This document shows, piece by piece, positions 34,644-44,500 of a stretch of 44,867 bases of DNA; positions within the stretch are counted from its first letter, which is position 1; each line of letters starts with the position of its first letter. Both the position numbers and the translations under genes were made by a program. Origin of the DNA: Actinomycetota bacterium (GTDB lineage Bacteria; Actinomycetota; Acidimicrobiia; Acidimicrobiales; Ilumatobacteraceae); contig JAFMJP010000002.1 of NCBI GenBank assembly GCA_017853375.1, positions 1 to 44,867 of the forward strand, given 5' to 3'. Under the pieces are notes generated by a model that searched no databases, was not told the origin of the DNA, and worked only from the letters and a program-made list of their open reading frames with translations.

Positions 34644-35818
34644 CGTGCAACCGACTCGATGAGCGAACCGATGGCCGACGAACGATTGAGGGCACCCAAT
34701 GCATACGACTTTGCCGCCAATCGTTCCCGCACGACTGCATCGTCGAGCACCGTGAGCAGTCGTCCGTCGAATGCCGTTGCAAGTTCGTCCTCCTCGACCA
34801 TCACGGCAGCACCGTTGTCGCTCAACCATTGCGCATTGATCCGCTGATGATCGTCTGCGGCTCGCGCCCACGGGATCACGATTGCCGCCGAACCGACGGT
34901 GATGAGTTCGGCAATGGTGCTTGCTCCGGCACGACACACGGTGACGTCGGCTATCTGCCAGACATCCGCCATGTTGTCGTGACTGGCACGCCGAACGTAC
35001 TGAAGCGCAGCACCAGCCGGTGCGGTGAAATCGGAGGACATGTAACGTTCGCCCGCCAAGTGCAAGACGGCAAGATCACGACGCGTCGAATGCTTGCGCA
35101 CGAAACCCTCGATTGCGTCGTTCACCACTTTCGAACCGAGTGAACCACCCATCACCACCACGATGCGACGCGCGGGATCGAGACCGAAGATTGCGGCGGC
35201 AGTAGCTCGTGCCGTTTCGTCTGCTGCCGAGTTGCGCAGCAGACGGCGAACACTGTTCCGGACTGGGGCACCAGTGTGCTTGGCTCCCGGCAGCGCGGAC
35301 CCCGCGAATGCCGTAGCAACGGCGGCAGCCTTCCTGGCTTGTCGGCGGGTTGCCAAGCCCGGATGTTGGTCGTAACTCACCACCACCACCGGAATTCGCA
35401 ATGCACCAGCAGCGCGAACCGCGGGTTCGCTGGCGAATCCCCCCACGCTCACCACCACGCGTGGTCGCCAGAGGCGAAATTGCCGGGTGGCGCGAGCAGT
35501 AGCGATCAGGAGCTTTGGCAGGGCCAACAATGATCGCCACAGTGCCTTGGGAGCCACGCTGCGCTGCAATCCGTCCACATCCAAGAGCAATCTGGGGTAG
35601 TCGGAACCAGAGAGCAATCGCTCGTCGCTTGGTCGACGCGACGCCACGAACGCGATGGAACGCGGAGAGCGACCCCGGTCCACCAACTGCTCGGCAATCG
35701 CCAGCGCCGGGATGATATGGCCAGCGGTTCCGCCGCCAGCAATGACGGCAAAGACTCTCGGCGACGATGGAGTGTTCGTAGTCGTCACAAGACTGGGGAG
35801 AACGCTAGCGCAGCCCAC
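34640..35818 (-). CDS. murG: UDP-N-acetylglucosamine--N-acetylmuramyl-(pentapeptide) pyrophosphoryl-undecaprenol GlcNAc transferase
   Basis: FAVIAGGGTAGHIIPALAIAEQL; VVVMGGSLGSKVVNDAI; CRAGASTIAELITVGSAAIVIPWARAADDHQRINAQWL. Start may be internal (VTTTNTPSSPRVFAV). Confidence 0.95.
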   Translation of the reverse strand: MGCASVLPSLVTTTNTPSSPRVFAVIAGGGTAGHIIPALAIAEQLVDRGRSPRSIAFVASRRPSDERLLSGSDYPRLLLDVDGLQRSVAPKALWRSLLALPKLLIATARATRQFRLWRPRVVVSVGGFASEPAVRAAGALRIPVVVVSYDQHPGLATRRQARKAAAVATAFAGSALPGAKHTGAPVRNSVRRLLRNSAADETARATAAAIFGLDPARRIVVVMGGSLGSKVVNDAIEGFVRKHSTRRDLAVLHLAGERYMSSDFTAPAGAALQYVRRASHDNMADVWQIADVTVCRAGASTIAELITVGSAAIVIPWARAADDHQRINAQWLSDNGAAVMVEEDELATAFDGRLLTVLDDAVVRERLAAKSYALGALNRSSAIGSLIESVAR

Positions 35819-35834
35819 CAGTTGCGACGGGAGG

Positions 35835-37034
35835 TCAGGAGGCCTTTCGTGCGATGTTCAGCAACAGGCCGGCAGCACCCAACGTGATGAGCAGTGAACT
35901 ACCGCCATACGAGATGAGCGGCAACGTCAGACCGGTGACCGGCATCGCGCCGACGACACCACCGATGTTGATCACCGCCTGAACTGCGAACCATACCGTG
36001 ATGCCCGCTGCGAGCAACGCACCCGAGTAATCGGGGGCGCGCATCGCAACGACGAAGCCGAGAAATGTCAGCGCAAAGAAGCCACCAATCACCAACGTGG
36101 AGCCCACCAAGCCGAACTCCTCGGCGATCACCGTGAAAATGAAGTCGCTGTGCGCCAGAGGCACGTATCCCCATTTGCTCGTACCGGCGCCCGGACCAAC
36201 TCCCAATGTGCCGCCATTGGAAATGCTGAGCATCGACTGCCACACCTGGTACCCGGTGTGCTCCCGATTGGCTTCGATGTCCAAGAATGCGGTCCAACGA
36301 CTCATGCGGGATGCAGAGGTGAGCACGTAGCCCAGACCGGCCACCATTGCGCCGAGTGCCGTGGCACCGATCCAGCGCACCGGACAACCTGCCATGTACA
36401 ACACGGTGAATGCGATTCCCGACAACACGATGGCAGCACCGAGGTCGCTCTGTGCCATCGCGATTCCTGCCGCGACGACCCACGCGAAGACGGCGGGCTG
36501 GAACGTGCGCTTGAAATCGGTGAGTTCACGTTGACGTCGACCGAGGTTGTTGGTCAGATAAATGATGAGTGCAAACTTGAGCAGTTCGGACGGCTGAAAG
36601 CGAATCGGTCCCATCTCCACCCACGCACGCGCCCCGTTGACGGTGATGCCGAGCGGGGTGAACGGCAAGAAGTTCAAACCGATGACGACGACGAGCATCG
36701 GCTTGTTGAGTCGTTGCCAGGCGCGGTACGGCATGCGGTACGTCCCTGCCGCGACGATGACACCGAAGAAGGCCCACATCAATTGTTTGAGGAACATCGT
36801 GAACGCCGAACCGCCGTTGTTCACCGACACGATCGATGACGCCGAAAGCACCATGACGAGTCCGAGCGACACGAGCACGGTGACGATCATGAGAATGCCG
36901 TAAAACAGACGACCAGGTTCCTGCTCGACGACTGCGCCGTCGTTCAGGCGACGACCCGCGAGTGCGGCACGACGGCGTTCGCGCAACGACGGCAACGGAA
37001 TGCCGCCGGATGGGTCCATGTTTACTGCTGTCAT
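35835..37034 (-). CDS. ftsW: SEDS-family peptidoglycan polymerase FtsW
   Basis: FYGILMIVTVLVSLGLVMVLSASSIVS...FQPSELLKFALIIYL...GTSKWGYVPLAHSDFIFTVIAEEFGLVGS...GLTLPLISYGGSSLLITLGAAGLLLNIAR. Confidence 0.95.
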   Translation of the reverse strand: MTAVNMDPSGGIPLPSLRERRRAALAGRRLNDGAVVEQEPGRLFYGILMIVTVLVSLGLVMVLSASSIVSVNNGGSAFTMFLKQLMWAFFGVIVAAGTYRMPYRAWQRLNKPMLVVVIGLNFLPFTPLGITVNGARAWVEMGPIRFQPSELLKFALIIYLTNNLGRRQRELTDFKRTFQPAVFAWVVAAGIAMAQSDLGAAIVLSGIAFTVLYMAGCPVRWIGATALGAMVAGLGYVLTSASRMSRWTAFLDIEANREHTGYQVWQSMLSISNGGTLGVGPGAGTSKWGYVPLAHSDFIFTVIAEEFGLVGSTLVIGGFFALTFLGFVVAMRAPDYSGALLAAGITVWFAVQAVINIGGVVGAMPVTGLTLPLISYGGSSLLITLGAAGLLLNIARKAS

Positions 37035-38368
37035 TTCGGGTTCTCCTTCGTGAGATCGTGTACGCAGCGCGCAAAGTCGTCCCCGCGCTCGCCGTAGTTG
37101 GAATACCAGTCGTAACTCGTGCAACCCGGCGACAGCAAGACGACATCGCCGGGCTCGGCCACACGTTGTGCCGCCCGCACTGCATCCTCCATCGAGTCGG
37201 CTCTCGTGACTGCGCACACTCCGGCGAAGGCCTCCTCGATCAACGACGCCGAGTGACCCGTTGCCACTACCGCACGCATGCGCTGCGGTTGACTGGCCAT
37301 CGACGTCAGGTCGAGTCCCTTGTTCTTGCCGCCCGCAATGAGCACGATGCGATCGAACGACGTCAGCGCTGCTTGCGCCGCATGCGGACTGGTGGCCTTG
37401 CTGTCGTTGTAGTACGACACTCCGTCGACTTCGGCGACGAATTGGATGCGGTGCGGCGCGTGCTGATAACGAGCGAGTGCATGCGCAACGCCTTCGACCG
37501 TGCCGAGGCCGGACTCCAACACCAGCGCACTTGCCGCCAAGGCGTTGGTGAGATCGTGTGGCAGCGCACGACCCAGCTGCCCCACGTCGACGATTCGACC
37601 GCGAGGTCCGACGAGCGCGTCATTCTCCACCCGGTAATCCGCGTTGTCGAGACCAAAGGTCACCACGCGTGCGGCCGTCGCGCGCGCACTTGCAACGATC
37701 GACTGGTCTCGCACCGGCGCCACCGCAACGTCGTTGGCACGTGCGGCGACCCAGATTCGATCCTTGGCACGTCGGTACGAGTCCAAATCCCGATGCCAGT
37801 CGAGGTGGTCGGGAGCGAGGTTGAGCCACGCAGCTGCCTCAGCGCGGAAGTCGCGGGTGTAGTGCAAGCGAAAGCTGGAGCACTCGACGGCAAACGCGGT
37901 GTGGTGTTCATCGAGAACTTCCACCCACGGCGTTTCGGTGTTGCCCACCGCCGCTGCCTTGTGCCCCGAAGCACTCAGCATTGCAGCCGCCATCAATGTG
38001 GTGGTGGTCTTTCCGTCGGTGCCGGTGATTGCAACGATCGGACGCGGTGCACCGCTGGCTTGCTCGTGACGATATGCGAGTTCGATTTCCGATACCAACT
38101 CCACGTTTGCCCGAATTGCGCTGGCAATCACGGGATGAGATTCCGGAATTCCCGGACTCGGGGCAACCTGGCCGAACTCCCCCATTCGCCGCGCACACGC
38201 CATGGCCGCATCGGGGCCTTCGAGCAGCTCGGCGCCAATGGATGCAGCGAACTCCTGATGCTCAGCCGACACGCGATCGTCGGCCAGGACGATGCGCTCA
38301 CCGCACGATGCAAGGAAGCGCGCGGTGCTTCGCCCGGCGACTGCAAGTCCGTACACGAGCGTGGTCAT
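37031..38368 (-). CDS. murD: UDP-N-acetylmuramoylalanine--D-glutamate ligase
   Basis: IVAITGTDGKTTTTLMAAAML; LNLAPDHLDWHRDLDSYRRAKDRI; YYNDSKATSPHAAQAAL; VVLLSPGCTSYDWYSNYGERGDDF. Confidence 0.95.
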   Translation of the reverse strand: MTTLVYGLAVAGRSTARFLASCGERIVLADDRVSAEHQEFAASIGAELLEGPDAAMACARRMGEFGQVAPSPGIPESHPVIASAIRANVELVSEIELAYRHEQASGAPRPIVAITGTDGKTTTTLMAAAMLSASGHKAAAVGNTETPWVEVLDEHHTAFAVECSSFRLHYTRDFRAEAAAWLNLAPDHLDWHRDLDSYRRAKDRIWVAARANDVAVAPVRDQSIVASARATAARVVTFGLDNADYRVENDALVGPRGRIVDVGQLGRALPHDLTNALAASALVLESGLGTVEGVAHALARYQHAPHRIQFVAEVDGVSYYNDSKATSPHAAQAALTSFDRIVLIAGGKNKGLDLTSMASQPQRMRAVVATGHSASLIEEAFAGVCAVTRADSMEDAVRAAQRVAEPGDVVLLSPGCTSYDWYSNYGERGDDFARCVHDLTKENPK

Positions 38369-38396
38369 GATGCTGCACACGCATTCGTCGGCGAGG

Positions 38397-39464
38397 TCAT
38401 AACACGGCATCCCCGATGAGACGTATCTCGTTGGTGAAGTCCGCGATGAAGAGCGCCACGCCTGCCGCAACGCACAGTGCCGCAAGCAGCCAGAATCGGA
38501 TGATGACGGTGGTTTCCGGCCATCCCGACAATTCGAAATGATGATGGATTGGCGACATCTTGAAGAGTCGCTTCTTTCGACCGCTCGCCTTGAACACGCC
38601 CATTTGAATGGCAACCGAACCGGCCTCCATCACGTTGATGCCGCAGATGATCGGCAACAGGAAATGCGTGTTCGTGGTGACCGCAAGCAAACCCAGGGCC
38701 GCACCAATGCCGAGCGCGCCAACGTCGCCCATGATGATTCGTGCAGGTGCCGCGTTCCACCACAAGAAGCCACCACACGCCCCCGCCATGGCCGCCGCGA
38801 GCACGGCGAGGTCGAGCGGGTTCACCATCGAGGAGTAGATGTCCGAATTTCGGAAGGCAAAATACGCGATCAAACCGAAGGCTCCGAAACCGAACATCGC
38901 CGAACCGGCAGCGAGACCGTCGAGGCCGTCGGTGACGTTCACCGCATTGGTGGTGGCCCACACCATGAGCGCGGTCCATATCACCCACACCGGCGTGCTC
39001 ACGTCCCAACCCGGAACTTCGGCGCGGGTGAATGAGATGGTTTCACTTACTCCGGTTTGTGTGGCCATCAGCCACATCAACGCCACCACGATGCCGAATG
39101 TGATCCAGCCCTTCTTCTTCCAGAAAATGCCGCGATTGTGTTGGCGTCGCACCTTCAAGTAGTCGTCGAGGAAACCGATCGCAGCCAGGATGATGATTGC
39201 GAGCCACATGAACAATGCCTGGTCGGAGAACACCAGACCTTCTCGCGCATGTGGAATGAGCCAACCAAAGAACGCCGCGAGCAGGATTGCAATGCCACCC
39301 ATCGTTGGCGTGCCTTGCTTGTGCATGTGGTGCGTCGGGCCGCGGTCTTCGGCACCAAGAATGGGCTGCCCTTTGCCCAGGCGCGCAAAGAACCACATCA
39401 ACGCGCGTGTGAACGAAATCGACAACACGATGGCGATGGCACTGGCCATGAGAATCGCAATCAC
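38397..39464 (-). CDS. mraY: Phospho-N-acetylmuramoyl-pentapeptide-transferase
   Basis: GPTHHMHKQGTPTMGGIAILLA; IGFLDDYLKVRRQHNRG; NVTDGLDGLAAG; MGDVGALGIGAALG; SPIHHHFELSGWPETTVIIRFWLL. Confidence 0.97.
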   Translation of the reverse strand: MIAILMASAIAIVLSISFTRALMWFFARLGKGQPILGAEDRGPTHHMHKQGTPTMGGIAILLAAFFGWLIPHAREGLVFSDQALFMWLAIIILAAIGFLDDYLKVRRQHNRGIFWKKKGWITFGIVVALMWLMATQTGVSETISFTRAEVPGWDVSTPVWVIWTALMVWATTNAVNVTDGLDGLAAGSAMFGFGAFGLIAYFAFRNSDIYSSMVNPLDLAVLAAAMAGACGGFLWWNAAPARIIMGDVGALGIGAALGLLAVTTNTHFLLPIICGINVMEAGSVAIQMGVFKASGRKKRLFKMSPIHHHFELSGWPETTVIIRFWLLAALCVAAGVALFIADFTNEIRLIGDAVL

Positions 39465-40924
39465 TGCCCCACCCCCATGACTTCACGCGCGACGTTTGCA
39501 TCGTTGAACGGAATCTCGACGCCTGCGACCGACTGCACGCTCTCGTGACCTCGCCCCGCGATGACGACCACGTCCCCGGTGGAGGCCGAAGCGCACGCGC
39601 GTTGGATTGCACGTCGACGATCAGGTTCCACCACCAGACGTGAGCGATGCAACTGTGGAATACCCGTCACGATCGCCTCGATGATCGCCTCGGGCGATTC
39701 ATGTCGAGGGTTGTCGCTCGTCACGACGATACGGTCCGCTTCGCATGCAGCAGCCCCCATCTCGGCGCGTTTGCTCGGATCACGGTCGCCACCACAACCA
39801 AACACCACGGTGACGCCGGAACGAGAACCATCGATGACGAGGCCACGCGCCGCGGCGATCACCTTGCGAAGTGCCTCTGGCGTATGCGCGTAGTCGACCA
39901 GCACGGCAAAGTCACCGGAATGTTGCACTCTCTCGAATCGGCCCGGTATCTGGCTCATGCTTGCCAACCCGGTCGCGATGTGCTCCATCGAGATACCGAG
40001 TTCCGCCGCCGTGGTGGCAGCAGCCAGAGCATTGAGCACGTTGAAGTCTCCTCCAACGGCGCACTGAATTCGTGCACCCCTCCAGGTGAAGCTGCTCCCA
40101 CCGACTTCGAGCCTCACATCACCGGCATCGCCGTATCCGAACGAGGTGATGGCAACGTTCGACTCGTCGGCGATTTTGCGACCGTAGGCATCGTCGCGAT
40201 TGACGACACCCCTACTGGTGTAGTTGCTGGTGAACAAGCTGGCCTTTGCAGCGAAGTACGCGTCGTGCGTTCGGTGAAAGTCCAGGTGATCGTGTCCGAG
40301 ATTCGTGAAGATTGCAGCTGCAAATCGCATTCCGGCGACACGCTGCAGCGCAAGTGCATGGGACGACACCTCCATCACTACGGCCCGGGTTCCACGGTCG
40401 CGTTCGTGGGCCAATGTGCGCTGGAGTTCTGGGGCTTCCGGCGTGGTGCGTGTGCCACTCAGAGTGCCCAACACGCTCGTACGTCGACCCGACTGCGACA
40501 TGATCGCGCCAAGCATGTGTGCCGTGGTGGTCTTTCCGTTCGTGCCGGTCACACCGACGACCGTCATCGCCGAGCTCGGATGATCGTGGAACGCAGCGGC
40601 CAGATGCCCCATTGCCGAACGCGTGTCGCTGGCAATGATTTGCGGAACTTCAATCGTGTCCAGCACGTGGTCCACGAGCAAGGCCGTTGCGCCACGCCGA
40701 ACGGCATCGAGTGCAAACTCGTGACCGTCGTATTGCTCTCCCCGCACGCAACAAAAGATCGCACCTGAACGCACCTCGCGACTGTCGTTCGTTACGTCGG
40801 TGATGTGCACCGATGCGTCACCCTCCAACCGCATCGAAGGCAATGCGCCGAATGCTCCACTGGCAGCAGGTTCTGCAAGCCCGGGCTTCCCCACTCGCGC
40901 GAGCACTTCGCCCAGAGCGAGCAT
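39461..40924 (-). CDS. murE: UDP-N-acetylmuramoyl-L-alanyl-D-glutamate--2,6-diaminopimelate ligase
   Basis: GVTGTNGKTTTAHMLGAIM; VMEVSSHALALQRV; VDYAHTPEALRKVI; VTSDNPRHESPEAII (DNPR motif associated with meso-DAP specificity). ORF extends to 40981. Confidence 0.95.
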   Translation of the reverse strand: MLALGEVLARVGKPGLAEPAASGAFGALPSMRLEGDASVHITDVTNDSREVRSGAIFCCVRGEQYDGHEFALDAVRRGATALLVDHVLDTIEVPQIIASDTRSAMGHLAAAFHDHPSSAMTVVGVTGTNGKTTTAHMLGAIMSQSGRRTSVLGTLSGTRTTPEAPELQRTLAHERDRGTRAVVMEVSSHALALQRVAGMRFAAAIFTNLGHDHLDFHRTHDAYFAAKASLFTSNYTSRGVVNRDDAYGRKIADESNVAITSFGYGDAGDVRLEVGGSSFTWRGARIQCAVGGDFNVLNALAAATTAAELGISMEHIATGLASMSQIPGRFERVQHSGDFAVLVDYAHTPEALRKVIAAARGLVIDGSRSGVTVVFGCGGDRDPSKRAEMGAAACEADRIVVTSDNPRHESPEAIIEAIVTGIPQLHRSRLVVEPDRRRAIQRACASASTGDVVVIAGRGHESVQSVAGVEIPFNDANVAREVMGVGQ

Positions 40925-40928
40925 TGGT

Positions 40929-42842
40929 TCAGTGTCCTGGCCCGAGTTCGGCTGGACGTGAGCCGACGCAGCCCGTGTCACCCGGCTCGGGTCGCAGGCT
41001 CAATTCATTGACGATGACTTGGCCGATGCGAGCAAACACCGGAGCAGCGGCAGTTCCACCGAAGCGGTCGCGCGAACCCGGGTCCGGCTCGTCGATCGAC
41101 ACCAGCACCGTGAATTGCGGCTTGTTCGCCGGCAAGAATCCGACGAACGAGGCAAAGTACGCACGCGACCCGTCGTCCTTCAGATAGGTGCCGTTGTCTT
41201 GGCGAATGTATCCCGTGCCGGTCTTTCCGGCAACGGAGAGGCCGGGCATTTTGGCGAGCTGTGCCGTGCCGTAACAGACCACGTCGGTCATCAGTGAGCG
41301 CATCGTTGCTGCAGTTGCGCTCGAGAGCACTCGACGAGTCGGTGCATCAGGAGTTGGAGTGCTGACGCCAGCGTCGTTCACCGTTGCCGACACGAGTTTT
41401 GGCCCGATGTACACGCCATCATTTGCCACCACATTCACTGCGGACACCAGCTGCACTGCGGTGGATGCGTACCCGTAGCCGTAGGCATAGGTGAACTTCT
41501 CGGTGCCTTCCCAGTCACGTGCGAGTTTGAGCAATCCCTTGGTTTCTCCCGGGAACTGCAAGGAGGTTTTCTCACCGAACCCGAACGCCGCCAACCACTG
41601 ACGATTGCGCTCTGCGCTGAGGGTCTGGGAAATCTGGATCGTTCCCAAGTTGGAGGAGTCGACGAGAATCTTGCGAACGCTCATCGGCTCGGTCTTGTGC
41701 GGATAGGCGTCCTTGATCTCCTGCTCCCACTGCGTGCCCTGGTTGAAGGTCTGCCTGCCCGGCACGATGAAGCTCGACTCGGGCGTCACTTTGCCCTCTT
41801 CGATTGCGGCAGCCACGCTGAAGACCTTGGCGACCGATCCCGGCTCGTGCGCCTCGACCGCCGAGATGTTGCCTGCGACGTTGCCGTAGGTGCCGTCATC
41901 GTTGCGACGCACGTTCGACATTGCGTAGATCTCTCCGGTTTGCGTATGCATTACCACTGCGGTACCACTGCGTGCCATGAGTCGTTCGACTTGCTGCTGC
42001 AGGATGCCATCCACCTGGAATTGCAATGCTCGATGGATGGTGGTGACAAGATCCCCGCCATTCACCGGGGCTACGTATTCCGTATCCGCAGACGCAATGC
42101 TCTGACCGCGGCTGTTCACTTCGCGATTGAGCTTTCCGTTCACGCCCGTGAGCACATCGTTGTACTGCAACTCGATTCCGCCGATTCCCACTCCGTCCAA
42201 GTCGGTTCGCCCAACGATGGGTCGCAGCCCCTCCGTGGTGAGGGCTCGACCGTTCTCGCGGTACGAACTCACACCAGGCAGCTTGAGATCGGCCACGGCC
42301 TGAGCAATGGCCGAGTCCACCTGGCGCACCACGTAGGTGAAGCTCGAGCTCTTGTTCTGCAGACGCATCGCGAGTTCGTTTTCGGCCTCGGGTGTCAGCT
42401 GCAACACCATGGACAACGCGCGGGCCGTGGTGATGGGGTCGGTCACCTCGCGCGGATCGGCAAAGATGGTGCGCGTTGGAATCGGAATCGCCAATTCCGC
42501 TCCGTCACGGTCGTAGATGCTGCCTCGCTCTGCGGGAATGTCACGGGATCGAGTCCGCTGGTTGACGCTGATTTCCCGGTATTCCGATGCCTTCACCGTC
42601 TGCAGGACGAACACTCGCAGGTACACCAACGACAGCACCAGGAAGATCACCATGAACATTGCAGAGATGCGCTTGCGCATGTCGCCGGCATGGATGTTGT
42701 CGGTCATCTTGGTGACGCCGTAGCTGGAGATTGCACCGAAGAAGTCGCCCATGTTCATGGTTCGCGACTGCGGGTTGCGCGAAGCACGCGATCGAGCCGA
42801 CTCGGTGGCGCGGGGGCGTCGGAGCGGTGCCGTGTCGCTCAT
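40929..42842 (-). CDS. ftsI: Class B penicillin-binding protein (FtsI/PBP3-like)
   Basis: RSRDIPAERGSIYDRDGAELA; SxxK in HEPGSVAKVFSV; SxN in VDSSNLGT; KTG in SVAGKTGTGYI. Confidence 0.95.
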   Translation of the reverse strand: MSDTAPLRRPRATESARSRASRNPQSRTMNMGDFFGAISSYGVTKMTDNIHAGDMRKRISAMFMVIFLVLSLVYLRVFVLQTVKASEYREISVNQRTRSRDIPAERGSIYDRDGAELAIPIPTRTIFADPREVTDPITTARALSMVLQLTPEAENELAMRLQNKSSSFTYVVRQVDSAIAQAVADLKLPGVSSYRENGRALTTEGLRPIVGRTDLDGVGIGGIELQYNDVLTGVNGKLNREVNSRGQSIASADTEYVAPVNGGDLVTTIHRALQFQVDGILQQQVERLMARSGTAVVMHTQTGEIYAMSNVRRNDDGTYGNVAGNISAVEAHEPGSVAKVFSVAAAIEEGKVTPESSFIVPGRQTFNQGTQWEQEIKDAYPHKTEPMSVRKILVDSSNLGTIQISQTLSAERNRQWLAAFGFGEKTSLQFPGETKGLLKLARDWEGTEKFTYAYGYGYASTAVQLVSAVNVVANDGVYIGPKLVSATVNDAGVSTPTPDAPTRRVLSSATAATMRSLMTDVVCYGTAQLAKMPGLSVAGKTGTGYIRQDNGTYLKDDGSRAYFASFVGFLPANKPQFTVLVSIDEPDPGSRDRFGGTAAAPVFARIGQVIVNELSLRPEPGDTGCVGSRPAELGPGH

Positions 42843-43432
42843 GGCCTGCTCACCACTTCCACCGGCTGCATCTGCGCAAGGGCGCCTGCCGATGCCACAC
42901 CGGCTGGCGGGTCGGCAAAGAGCGGATTCATCTTCGAAGTACTCGCCATCACTTCGGCAACGACCTGGGCCGGGACTTCCACGAACTTGGTGCTGAGACC
43001 CTGGTACATACCCATCATCACCGCTTCTTCGCGCAAGCGGCTCGGCGAGAGCAACTCGGCACGCTCTTGGCGCAGATTGTCGTAGTGCGACTCTGCGAGG
43101 CGGAGATCCTGGGTCAGTGCATCGAGACGCAGCTGCTGTTCGGCAATCGTTGCCTGAAACACCACCACTGCAATGGTGAAGACGGTGAGCGTGAACACCA
43201 CCAAAGTTGCACGTGATACGGCGCTGCGACCGCGCACCGGCTGCGGCACGACCCGCAGATGCGACCCGGACTCCCGCTCGTGCCGTGGTGCAGGGGTAGG
43301 CGCCGCGTCGATGTACTCCGGCACTCGCTCAGCCGAACCGTCACGACGTCGCGAGATTCGCGGCACCGACGCCTGACCCGAATGCTGAAGTTGGCGTCTG
43401 GCGCGGGCGCGAGCGGTTGCCGAGGATGTCAT
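42839..43432 (-). CDS. ftsL: FtsL-like single-pass septum protein
   Basis: Basic N-terminus, TM RATLVVFTLTVFTIAVVVFQATIA, short coiled coil EQQLRLDALTQDLRLAESHYDNLRQERAELLSPSRLREEA; between rsmH and ftsI. Confidence 0.85.
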   Translation of the reverse strand: MTSSATARARARRQLQHSGQASVPRISRRRDGSAERVPEYIDAAPTPAPRHERESGSHLRVVPQPVRGRSAVSRATLVVFTLTVFTIAVVVFQATIAEQQLRLDALTQDLRLAESHYDNLRQERAELLSPSRLREEAVMMGMYQGLSTKFVEVPAQVVAEVMASTSKMNPLFADPPAGVASAGALAQMQPVEVVSRP

Positions 43433-44382
43433 GCGGCGACCTCGCAACGCTCCATTACACGCAAACGTGCCGAGGAGGCACGTGGGTTTCGCTGTTGCTC
43501 GGCGGCGCTCGGTTGTTTCGCCACCCGCACTTTTTGCCACGCACGGGGGGCCGTGCGCGACGGATGCGCAAATGGGGTGGCGATATTGGGGCGCGACGAG
43601 TCGGTTTCTGCCTCGCGCATGACGTTCTTGACGATGCGGTCTTCGCCGCTGTGGTACGACAACACGGCGATACGACCCTTCGGAACGATCATCGACATGA
43701 CACCGCGCAATGATTTCGCCAAGATGTCCAACTCTGCATTGACCTCGATACGGATTGCCTGAAAGGTGCGCTTGGCGGGATGTCCACCCGTGCGACGAGT
43801 TGCTGCAGGAATCGCCCCGGTCACCACCGCCGCCAACTGTGCCGTCGTTGCAATGGGGCGAGCGGCAACGATGGCGTCGGCGACTCGCTTGGCAAACCGC
43901 TCATCGGCGTTTCGTCGGAGTATGTCGGCAATGGTGTCGGCGTCGTATTCATTCACCACGTGCCAGGCGGAGACGCTTTCGCTGCGATCCATTCGCATGT
44001 CGAGGGGAGCATCGTTCCTGTAGGAAAACCCACGTTCTGCGATGTCGAGTTGTGGTGAGGAGACACCGAGGTCGAAGAGGGCTCCCGATAGCTGGGTGAT
44101 TCCCAGATTTCCGAGGACTTCCGTTGCGCGATCGAATCGTGCGTGCACGGCAGTGAAACGTGCCGCGTCGTCGCTACCGAGTGCGGCTTTCACGGTGTGT
44201 GCGTGCTGAATGGCCATCATGTCTCGATCGATTCCCACCACATGCAGACCGGAATGTCGCCGGAGAATCGCCGTTGCGTGTCCCGCCATCCCGAGTGTTG
44301 CGTCGAGCAACACTCCATCGGGAATCGACGTGAACAGTTCGACGATCTCTGCGATCATCACTGGATCGTGGATCTCGCTCAT
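43429..44382 (-). CDS. rsmH: 16S rRNA (cytosine1402-N4)-methyltransferase
   Basis: MSEIHDPVMIAEIVELFTSIPDGVLLDATLGMAGHATAIL; GALFDLGVSSPQLDIAERGFSYRNDAPLDMRMD; VLSYHSGEDRIVKNVM. In-frame alternative ATG at 44403. Confidence 0.96.
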   Translation of the reverse strand: MSEIHDPVMIAEIVELFTSIPDGVLLDATLGMAGHATAILRRHSGLHVVGIDRDMMAIQHAHTVKAALGSDDAARFTAVHARFDRATEVLGNLGITQLSGALFDLGVSSPQLDIAERGFSYRNDAPLDMRMDRSESVSAWHVVNEYDADTIADILRRNADERFAKRVADAIVAARPIATTAQLAAVVTGAIPAATRRTGGHPAKRTFQAIRIEVNAELDILAKSLRGVMSMIVPKGRIAVLSYHSGEDRIVKNVMREAETDSSRPNIATPFAHPSRTAPRAWQKVRVAKQPSAAEQQRNPRASSARLRVMERCEVAA

Positions 44383-44496
44383 CAGCAGTCCCCCGGCCAA
44401 CATTTGCCTCCGGGATTTCTCCCCGGATGGCGAAGACGGAAGCGGGCGGAGTTGGGGCTGTCCATCTTTGCTGACCGGGAGACTGCTGATGAGCGA
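44375..44496 (-). promoter_or_regulatory. Long inverted repeat / predicted 22-bp RNA stem-loop enclosing the rsmH translation start
   Basis: + strand arms 44375-44396 tcgctcatcagcagtcccccgg and 44475-44496 ccgggagactgctgatgagcga. They are reverse complements except one position, which becomes a U.G wobble in mRNA. 78-nt loop contains a nested hairpin tccggg-atttctc-cccgga (44409-44427). Confidence 0.8.
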
Positions 44497-44500
44497 AACC

